From Pseudomonadota bacterium (GTDB lineage Bacteria > Pseudomonadota > Alphaproteobacteria > Sphingomonadales > Sphingomonadaceae): 64,000 nt of DNA. Shown here one piece after another: positions 7,701 to 14,827 of the stretch. A model generated the notes under the pieces. It was not told the DNA's origin. It ran no database searches and worked only from the letters and a program-made list of their open reading frames with translations. Position 1 is the first letter of the stretch; every line of letters begins with the position of its first letter. The position numbers and the translations under genes were made by a program. The stretch covers positions 218,087 through 282,086 of the forward strand of contig JAEWZX010000007.1 of NCBI GenBank assembly GCA_023394965.1, written 5' to 3'.

Positions 7701-9947
7701 TTATGGTTTGAAACGGTGATTGATGTAGTCGGTTGTGCCCGCACCGCTCAGCTCTGTCGTCGCGTTACCGCCACGAACGAAAAATCGCTGTTCCTTCCCA
7801 TCCTTCAGAAATGCAGCCTTTGGCCCCGGCTCGCAACGGACCATAAGAACCCGCTCATCTTCCTGATCTTCGAAATGCGGGTGAACGTAAGGCAAGAATA
7901 CCTCGCCGATCCTGTCTTTGATGAGGTTGACAAGATGCAGCCCCATCTTGTCTTCGTTGGGGAAGCCATCGGCACCGATGCCCAGGACTTCGCCATCATC
8001 GGCCACGCCAATAAGCAGTGTGCCGCCCTTGGCATTGAGGAATCCGGCAATCGTCTTGAGCGCGGACAGATGCATCTTCTCATCCGGCTGACCGGTGTGG
8101 AGGTTGATGCGAAGCGTTGACTTGAACTCTACCGCGCCGGTTTCGCCGCCCGCGACCAATTCAGCCACCGAAGGCGGCGCGACTGCTTCAATGGCAGCAT
8201 CACCGCGCAATTGCTCCCATGCCCGCCTAACGACCTGTGCCATGCGGAGCCGCCGCTCGACCAGGAACTGATCGTAGGGCAATTCCCACCAGAGGTGCGG
8301 AAGAGCGTGAAGGCCATAGACCCGTTCGCGCTCTGGCGCGGTCATCTGCGCGTCGAGCGCAGGGACATATTCTGCCGGGGGCTGTTTCCCGATCTTGATA
8401 TTCTCCGGCCATTCGACCGGAGCAAAGTTGGCAATCTGGTTGATTTGCTTGAGATCGGTAACCCCCTGCCCTTCGAGATAGGCGCGGGGGAACAGATGGT
8501 GTTGTTCCAACGAAACCTTCGATCCCTTGATCGCAGGGTCAATCATTGCGGCCAATTTCAAGGGGCTGAAAAGCGCGGGCGCGTCCAGCATGATGAGCGA
8601 GGCCTGGTAGGCGAAGAGCGTCGGGCTGCGCGAAGCCGAAGTGGCGAGCTGACTGGGCAGTGTGATTTCCCAGTAGTCGTTTGTCAGCGTGGTGTCGCAC
8701 ATCTCGCGAAGCTTGGCGATGAATGCCTCGCCGCTACCGAGATCACGGACCTGAGCAAGATCGGCTTCGAAGCGCGTTTCTGGCGAACTGGTGTAACGCC
8801 CCGTCATTGCCGACATGAAATAAAACTCGGCAATCGCCTGTCGCATCCGGGTGCGATCAATGCCGTAGTCACGAATGCCGATCAGGTAGAGGACGTAGCT
8901 GAAAATGATCGCTGCTTCCGAGCTGACCATTTTCTGCCCACGGTAGCCCGCCAGTTTCAGGGCATCGAGGAAGTGATGCCAGTTGGCCAGGTTGAGAACC
9001 GCGGACTGGGCTTCGCGCATCAGAGCAAACTGACCCTCGCGCTTGTCTGGGTTGTCCACGCCGGTCGCGGCATCCTTCCCACGCAGCGCGCCATAGACAT
9101 TAGCCAGCCGCGCCCGCTTGAGCGCCAATCCCACAGTCGCGCGCAGCATCTGGTCTGGCGACGGCTTGATGAAATGGTTGAACGGCGATGCCTGTCCTTC
9201 GCTGGGCACTGTGGCCTGAAGCGAGAAATTCTCCAGCTCGACCCGGCCCTCCTCCCAGAAGACCGACATCAACGTCATGATGAAGTCTGCCTGGTTGAGC
9301 GCCTTGCCCTTTCCGTTGATGCGCACGAAAACTTCGGCAATGGTTTCTTCGTCGACCGATGACGCGAGGGTTAGAGCAACGAAGTTGTAGTTGGGCAGAT
9401 TGCGAAGGTGATCGATAGCATCCTCGATAGCCGCCTCTTCGTCGTCCGAGATTTCCCGAATTTCCTTAAGCTGCGAGAGAAAGGCCTTGCGGAACGCACC
9501 GGCCTTGAAGTCCGGCGTCCAAAGCACCGAAATATCAGGGATGAAGGCACGGTCCTTTTTGATCGCAGCATCGGCGACATCGAACCGACCAGACAGCGGG
9601 TTGAAGGCAATCTGAATGCGCTCTTTCTTGAAGTTGGAGCGGAGGACTTCCATCCCCTTCACGACAGCATACAGAGAGGTGAGGCGCTGCTGGCCATCGA
9701 CGATTGCCAGTTCAGGGACGGACTGTTTGGGGCCGGTACCGATGCTCTTCAGGCCGCCTTCAGCACCGGTTTTCCAGAACAGCAGGAAACCTGCAGGATA
9801 GCCCCGATAAAGGGAGTCGAAGAGATCGCGGACATTGACGTTCGGCCACACGAACGGTCGCTGCAATTCCGGCAGGCCGATCTTGCCCATATCGATGTCT
9901 TCGATCAGGGATGAGATCGGAACATTGCTGGTAGTAAAAATCGCCAT
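7701..9947 (-). CDS. DUF262-HNH (GmrSD-like) protein fused to AlbA_2 ATP-binding domain
   Basis: A 748-residue protein, probably a nucleotide-dependent restriction nuclease. The N-terminal DUF262 domain has IGLPELQRPFVWP and the DGQQR motif at 84-88, used for NTP hydrolysis in GmrS, SspE and BrxU. A DUF1524-like nuclease region follows with HH near residue 483 and NQIANFAPVEWPEN. Residues about 600-748 are an AlbA_2/Schlafen-type domain (GAVEFKSTLR, NAKGGTLLIGVADDG, FFVRGG). I start at ATG 9947 with AGGGGCA upstream; the frame extends to 10052 but would overlap the preceding gene. It lies 16 bases after the type IIG gene on the same strand, so they form one unit. Confidence 0.88.
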   Translation of the reverse strand: MAIFTTSNVPISSLIEDIDMGKIGLPELQRPFVWPNVNVRDLFDSLYRGYPAGFLLFWKTGAEGGLKSIGTGPKQSVPELAIVDGQQRLTSLYAVVKGMEVLRSNFKKERIQIAFNPLSGRFDVADAAIKKDRAFIPDISVLWTPDFKAGAFRKAFLSQLKEIREISDDEEAAIEDAIDHLRNLPNYNFVALTLASSVDEETIAEVFVRINGKGKALNQADFIMTLMSVFWEEGRVELENFSLQATVPSEGQASPFNHFIKPSPDQMLRATVGLALKRARLANVYGALRGKDAATGVDNPDKREGQFALMREAQSAVLNLANWHHFLDALKLAGYRGQKMVSSEAAIIFSYVLYLIGIRDYGIDRTRMRQAIAEFYFMSAMTGRYTSSPETRFEADLAQVRDLGSGEAFIAKLREMCDTTLTNDYWEITLPSQLATSASRSPTLFAYQASLIMLDAPALFSPLKLAAMIDPAIKGSKVSLEQHHLFPRAYLEGQGVTDLKQINQIANFAPVEWPENIKIGKQPPAEYVPALDAQMTAPERERVYGLHALPHLWWELPYDQFLVERRLRMAQVVRRAWEQLRGDAAIEAVAPPSVAELVAGGETGAVEFKSTLRINLHTGQPDEKMHLSALKTIAGFLNAKGGTLLIGVADDGEVLGIGADGFPNEDKMGLHLVNLIKDRIGEVFLPYVHPHFEDQEDERVLMVRCEPGPKAAFLKDGKEQRFFVRGGNATTELSGAGTTDYINHRFKP

Positions 9948-9963
9948 TGATTGCCCCTGAGAT

Positions 9964-12900
9964 TCAATCCCGAATATCCGCGTCCGGTTGCCCCGCCATG
10001 AGCGCGTTGATCCATAGCAGCGCAAGTTCCGGGCTGCGGTAGCGGCTATCAAAGCGAGCGCGTTCGTCGCGCTCGACTATCGGGAAGGTGGAATAGATGT
10101 AATGGATGTCTTCGCGCGACTTCGCCGGGTTTGCCGCATCCCACACACCGTAGAGGATGAAATAGAGCGCATCGAGCTTTGCCCGAAGGGTGAAGCGGCG
10201 TTCATCGTCCCATTTGAACGGGGGAAGTACTTCGCCCTCCGCATCAACATGCCCAAGATCGCGGGCGAAGGGAGCCATGTCGTGCGCGGTGTAGGTCAAT
10301 TCGAGCACCGCTTCGCGGACGATCTCCGCTGCGGTCTTTGAACCGAATTTCCGAGAATATGCTTCTGGTGGAATTATCGGCAATTGAGCAAGAATGTATT
10401 TGTTTAGGCTTCGGCTTTGAATTTTCTGCCGAGCCACGAAATCGGTGAACGATGATGCGAGATTTGCCTGCAATTGGGTCAGTTGATACGCGTCGGGCTT
10501 ATCCCAAGTCAGAATGGGCAACTTATTTCCGTATGCCCCGCGCGGGACAACGGCACTGATAACACTGCGGGAATTATTCGTATTGCAGATGTCGTTGAAC
10601 CCAATTGCATATGGAAAATCGGGGTCGGCATCACTTTCAAGGATCCAGTACCTTGGGACTGGAAGAAAGTTGGGATTTTCCAAGTCTGTCAGGTCGCTGT
10701 GAACCGCAACACCTTGGCCACTGATCCGTTCTGTTGGGTTCCGAACTCCTGCATACCGATGGTTGTAAATGCTAACCATCTTGCCCTCATAGAGACGGAG
10801 CCAAAGGCCTTTCGCGGATTGAAAACATCCTTCCCCAACAGGCCATGCTCCTTCCTGTTCGGTGAGCATCTTGGCTGTTCGGAAGCCCTCGCTCCTGCTC
10901 GTCATATTCACCATCTGACGATATCTGATTGGATAGAGTGGTCGTTCGTTCCGACCTTGCCCCTCGATAAGGATCGGGAAGTTATCATAGGCCTTCGTAA
11001 GCAGCCGTAAGCCCTCGGTTGTCCGAAGGATCGGCATGGTGCCCGTGTTTGGATTGAGTCGGTTGAGGGTTTCCTTGGACAGCTCAACCGGCTGCGGCGC
11101 GTCCTCGTCCGTAGGCAATTGATGCAGCTTCACTGCGTAATCAAATTTCCTGAATCTCCTCGATTTTCCTCCAACGATGAAAACAGTGGGCTGATCTTCC
11201 GCGTGAACATCTTCGAAAAGCCAATGCCTCCGATTTTCGAAAGCGATGAATGCCTTGAGGTGATCGCCTGCCGTAACGTTTTGGATGAAGCCTGAAACGT
11301 TGTGATCGGTCCCAATGCCGATAGGGGTTAGCAACCCAATCATACCATTTTCTCGAATGAGCTGGCGCGATCGTTCAACAAAAATCTTGTAGATGTTAAG
11401 CTTGCCCGAATTCAGCTCGCAATATCCGCCGCCTGATCTAACGATCTTTGACGCCTGCGTCCTGCGCTCTTGGGCTTCGTTAAACTGGCGCAGAAGATCG
11501 GGTCGCAGCTCTTTCAATGCAGCAATCATCTCTTGGCGCTTCGACTTAAGTGGTTCGAGAGCAATCTGCGGATCACGCGCAGCAAACCAAGGTATCTCTT
11601 CGAACTCGAAGCGGTCCCAGGGCGGATTACCAACAATCGCATCGAAGCCCCCCTTGCGCTCTGCGCTTGCCCATTCCTGCCAGACGCCGGGGAAGGCGAT
11701 CTGCCAATTGAGGAACCGTTCTTCCTCGATCAGTTGCCGGGCATCGCGCCAGATTTCGGTGAATACCTCGACCTCTTCGGCCTTGGCCTTGCCGCCTTCC
11801 GGTTCCTTGCGACCGCGCGCGATGGGGATGGGATCACCGAACCGTCCGTCCAGCCACAGGCGCACCAGACCCTTGCCGTCCTTGTCGAGATTGAGCCAGT
11901 CGAGTGCGTGCATGAAGCTGACGAAGCCATCCAGCTCGCCCGTCATCAGTTCGACATCTTCCCACATCGCAGCGGAGCGATGGGCTTCTGCAATCTCGGC
12001 GTCGGTAAGCGCTTCGATGGTCTTCATCGCCTCGGCACTGCGCTGGGCATTGCGCAGTGCGTCGTTCCACAACAACCCGCCGCCCAATCCCTCGGCTTTG
12101 TCGATGGCATCGCGCACCCACAGGCCGAACAGGCTGTCACCGCATCGCAGGTGGTGGTCGATGAAGGAGAGCGGCGCGCCGACCGTAAAGGTGTGCAGCC
12201 ACAGCGCCACCTTGGCGAGTTCCACCGCCATCGGGTTCTTATCCACGCCATAGACGCAACGCTTCAAGACCATGCGGCGAACAATGTGCCGATCGTCAAG
12301 CTGGGCCTCGTCGATGGTCCAGCCTTCCTCCCGCGCGTTCTTCAGGATCGTGCGGCGAATTTCGCCGATCCGATCGGACAGCGGGCTGGCATAGTCATGC
12401 CCAGCCTGCTCAGCCCCGGCGGTGGCTTCCGCCATCGCTTCGAGCACCTTGTCGGCCATGAGATCGACCAGGCTGACAAGGAAATGGCCTGACCCCATCG
12501 CCGGGTCGCAGACGCGCAGACGGAGGATGGCTTGCGCGGGATCGGCATCGCCAAGTTCAGCGCGAATGTAATCTTCCGCATCGCCCTTTTTGATCCGGCC
12601 TATCGCCGCCGCGAAGCCTGCATTGGCATCCACGAACAGAGGTTCCAGCGTCTTTTCGAGGATCAGGGTGACCAGCTCGTCCGGCGTGTAGTAGCTGCCG
12701 CTGTTCTTGCGCGCGAAGGCATTCGGGCGGACGGCGATAGCGCCATCTTCACGAACCACTTCGTGTTCCAGCAGGCGCTCGTAGATGGAGCCGAGTTGCT
12801 GCACGGTGAGGTCGCGATAATTGATGTAGCGCCGGTCGCTGCCCTCGCGCTCGAAAGACAGCTTATCGATGACAGGTGCGAGCACACTGTCGGGCAATCG

Positions 12901-14037
12901 TATCTGATCGAGCAGTGGCGTATTGGCGGGGGCAAACAGACCGCCGTTGTAAGGCGGAATACCGATGGAGGCATCGCCGCGATCAACGATGCGCGACAGA
13001 TCAGCGATGCGATTCCAGATTTGCGATGCGCTGGTCGAAAAGGCATCGCCGCGCCCCATGCGATCACCCACTTCAAGGCGTTTGGGGCGCAGCGCGTAGT
13101 CGTCATAGCCTTCCGAATTGACCGGCAGCAGATCGCGGTCTTCGGCGTAAAGCAGGAACAGCAGACGATAGAGTAGGACAAGCGAAGCGTCCCGAACTTC
13201 CTCCAGCGGTGTCTCCGGTGATGCACCCGCAACGGCAGCGGTCAGTGCAGGGAAGATGTCTTCGAAAACGAGCTTCGAGAGCGACTTGGCGACGCGCTCT
13301 TCGTAGAACGCAGCCTCTGCCCGCGCCCGTTCATGGAAAGACCGGCCATCGGCTCCGGTCCTGGCAAAGGCCGTGCGTGAAAAGATTGCGGCGAAGACCC
13401 GCAATGCATGGTCACGAGCATCATCATCGACGCCAAGTTCACCTTGGGCATCCAGAACCAGCGCGCCCGCAAGATCGACTTCGAGGAATTCCTCGCTGAC
13501 CGACCGCGCGCCAGCCCAATAGAGCCGCCAGCGCGAGCCGTTGCTGAGAATGCCCCAACGTAAGCCATGCTCGCTGTTGTCCCCGATCCGGCGAAGGTAA
13601 CGCAACATCTGCGTCGATGGCGCGACCGCATCTTCTCGTCCCACCGCGCGGTCGAGCGGCCTCGCCCAGCGCTTACTTTCGACAACAGCCGCGCCGTGCT
13701 CGTATCGCCGCCATTCCTCTGGTTGGGCGTTGGCACGATCTTTTGCATCGCTATCGATGAACAACAGGCCATCGGGAACATCCAGCCTGCCGCCAGCGGA
13801 TAGGTTCTGTTGCCTCAGGCTTTCGGACCAGCCCAGTTCCGCCAGGATCGGCCAGATGAAATCGTCTTCGGTCTGACTTTCGTTTGGCGACGATTCGCGC
13901 GGGAAGCGAGCCGCGATCGCGGTCAACGATGCGCGCAACGCAGCGGCATCGACCGCCCGATATTCGGTCGATTGCCGGATGGCTTCTTCAAGGTAATCAG
14001 TCGTTAGGAACGATCCGGCGAACAATTGCATCGGCAT
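9964..14037 (-). CDS. type IIG restriction enzyme: PD-(D/E)xK nuclease fused to Eco57I-type N6-adenine methylase
   Basis: A 1357-residue single-chain restriction-modification protein. Near the N-terminus RLDVPDG (P88-D89) and VVESKRW (E120-x-K122) form a PD-(D/E)xK nuclease site. The central methylase has DPAMGSGHF (SAM-binding motif I, about residue 511) and NPPW (catalytic motif IV, about residue 803), preceded by the YYTPDELV lead-in typical of Eco57I/PglX-like enzymes. The C-terminal 400 residues would contain target recognition. It lies 43 bases after traD and 16 before the DUF262 gene, all leftward. BREX PglX is an alternative reading, but no other BREX gene is present. Confidence 0.92.
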   Translation of the reverse strand: MPMQLFAGSFLTTDYLEEAIRQSTEYRAVDAAALRASLTAIAARFPRESSPNESQTEDDFIWPILAELGWSESLRQQNLSAGGRLDVPDGLLFIDSDAKDRANAQPEEWRRYEHGAAVVESKRWARPLDRAVGREDAVAPSTQMLRYLRRIGDNSEHGLRWGILSNGSRWRLYWAGARSVSEEFLEVDLAGALVLDAQGELGVDDDARDHALRVFAAIFSRTAFARTGADGRSFHERARAEAAFYEERVAKSLSKLVFEDIFPALTAAVAGASPETPLEEVRDASLVLLYRLLFLLYAEDRDLLPVNSEGYDDYALRPKRLEVGDRMGRGDAFSTSASQIWNRIADLSRIVDRGDASIGIPPYNGGLFAPANTPLLDQIRLPDSVLAPVIDKLSFEREGSDRRYINYRDLTVQQLGSIYERLLEHEVVREDGAIAVRPNAFARKNSGSYYTPDELVTLILEKTLEPLFVDANAGFAAAIGRIKKGDAEDYIRAELGDADPAQAILRLRVCDPAMGSGHFLVSLVDLMADKVLEAMAEATAGAEQAGHDYASPLSDRIGEIRRTILKNAREEGWTIDEAQLDDRHIVRRMVLKRCVYGVDKNPMAVELAKVALWLHTFTVGAPLSFIDHHLRCGDSLFGLWVRDAIDKAEGLGGGLLWNDALRNAQRSAEAMKTIEALTDAEIAEAHRSAAMWEDVELMTGELDGFVSFMHALDWLNLDKDGKGLVRLWLDGRFGDPIPIARGRKEPEGGKAKAEEVEVFTEIWRDARQLIEEERFLNWQIAFPGVWQEWASAERKGGFDAIVGNPPWDRFEFEEIPWFAARDPQIALEPLKSKRQEMIAALKELRPDLLRQFNEAQERRTQASKIVRSGGGYCELNSGKLNIYKIFVERSRQLIRENGMIGLLTPIGIGTDHNVSGFIQNVTAGDHLKAFIAFENRRHWLFEDVHAEDQPTVFIVGGKSRRFRKFDYAVKLHQLPTDEDAPQPVELSKETLNRLNPNTGTMPILRTTEGLRLLTKAYDNFPILIEGQGRNERPLYPIRYRQMVNMTSRSEGFRTAKMLTEQEGAWPVGEGCFQSAKGLWLRLYEGKMVSIYNHRYAGVRNPTERISGQGVAVHSDLTDLENPNFLPVPRYWILESDADPDFPYAIGFNDICNTNNSRSVISAVVPRGAYGNKLPILTWDKPDAYQLTQLQANLASSFTDFVARQKIQSRSLNKYILAQLPIIPPEAYSRKFGSKTAAEIVREAVLELTYTAHDMAPFARDLGHVDAEGEVLPPFKWDDERRFTLRAKLDALYFILYGVWDAANPAKSREDIHYIYSTFPIVERDERARFDSRYRSPELALLWINALMAGQPDADIRD

Positions 14038-14080
14038 TGACTAGCAGCCAAACAAGAACCGTTCCACGAATAGCTTTGCG

Positions 14081-14326
14081 CTATCCCAAGGATGGTTTGT
14101 CTTCTGCCTGTTCCGCCTCGAAAGCCCTCTTCCCCTTGCGCCGGAACAGCACCAGCGCCTGCGCGCCATCCGGCCCGCGCAACTTGGCGGCGACGGTGAG
14201 GAAAGCGCCGTAGAGCGCGGCCCGATCATCATCGGTCAGCTCGACCAGATCAGCCTTGGCGACCAGGCCTCCCAGCTCGATCAGTTGCCTTGTCCGTTCG
14301 CGGCGTTTCACCTGCCATTCGCGCAT
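14081..14326 (-). CDS. traD: conjugal transfer protein TraD (Ti-plasmid type)
   Basis: An 81-residue basic protein with RRERTRQLIELGGLVAKADL near the start, the hallmark of the small TraD family found beside TraC and TraA on Ti-like and sphingomonad plasmids. It is an accessory factor of the relaxosome, unrelated to the F-plasmid coupling protein of the same name. I choose ATG 14326, 22 bases after the traC stop; the open frame extends further but would overlap traC. The next gene downstream is the type IIG enzyme. Confidence 0.82.
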   Translation of the reverse strand: MREWQVKRRERTRQLIELGGLVAKADLVELTDDDRAALYGAFLTVAAKLRGPDGAQALVLFRRKGKRAFEAEQAEDKPSLG

Positions 14327-14348
14327 GTCGGTTCGTGCCTTTGCTGCC

Positions 14349-14654
14349 TCAAGCCGGTGTCTCGCCGCCGCCGAGCGGGAGAGTGCCTTCCGGCTGCTGG
14401 CGAGGTCCGCTCGCAGTGCAGTGTGACTTGCCCTGAAAGAAGGCCGCGCCGCGCTTGCGCCAGCCCTCCCCTTTTGCCTTGTCTGTAGAGGTTGCAGCAT
14501 CGAGCAGCGCTCCCGCTAAGACTTCGGCATCAAGCACGTCGGCCCCGGTTGCCGTAACCAGCGCGCCGAGGTCGCGCACCCGACGCTCCTTCAACTGCTT
14601 TGCCTTGTCGGCAAGAGCCTTGAGTTCCGAATCAAAGTCGCGGGGTTTGCGCAT
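14349..14654 (-). CDS. traC: conjugal transfer protein TraC (Ti-plasmid type)
   Basis: A 101-residue protein starting MRKPRDFDSELKALADKAKQ, with an N-terminal charged helix and a middle segment (ALVTATGADVLDAEVLAGAL) that matches the small TraC relaxosome accessory proteins. It is divergent from traA, with oriT between them, the standard traCD-oriT-traA arrangement. A longer open frame to 14834 runs through oriT and is unlikely to be used. The family assignment rests on gene order as much as on sequence. Confidence 0.78.
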   Translation of the reverse strand: MRKPRDFDSELKALADKAKQLKERRVRDLGALVTATGADVLDAEVLAGALLDAATSTDKAKGEGWRKRGAAFFQGKSHCTASGPRQQPEGTLPLGGGETPA

Positions 14655-14770
14655 GGCTTGTCTCCATCGTTGGTGTGATGGAGCCATGATAATCTTAGCT
14701 GTAATCCAATGCAGTAAGGTCGCCGGGACAGTGTGATACCGCCTAGTCCCGATCAGGATTTTATCATGAG

Positions 14771-14797
14771 AGGGCGCGCTTATACGTCGTGCCGACG
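14771..14797 (-). other. origin of transfer (oriT), MobQ/RSF1010-type nic region
   Basis: Read on the minus strand, an inverted repeat CGTCG-GCA-CGACG (14797-14785) is followed directly by TATAAGCGCGCCCT (14784-14771). RSF1010-family nic sites read GTAAGTGCGCCCT immediately after an inverted repeat, so both sequence and geometry agree. It sits between divergent traC and traA, where oriT is expected for this relaxase class. The cut should fall within the TAAGCGCG segment. Confidence 0.75.
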
Positions 14798-14827
14798 CAG
14801 GCTTTGGAGTGTAACTGGATTGCCGAC

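Noticed and set aside
9964..14037. BREX system (PglX)
   Set aside because: The methylase resembles PglX in part, but the N-terminal PD-(D/E)xK site makes it a type IIG enzyme and no brxA/B/C, pglZ or brxL gene is present.
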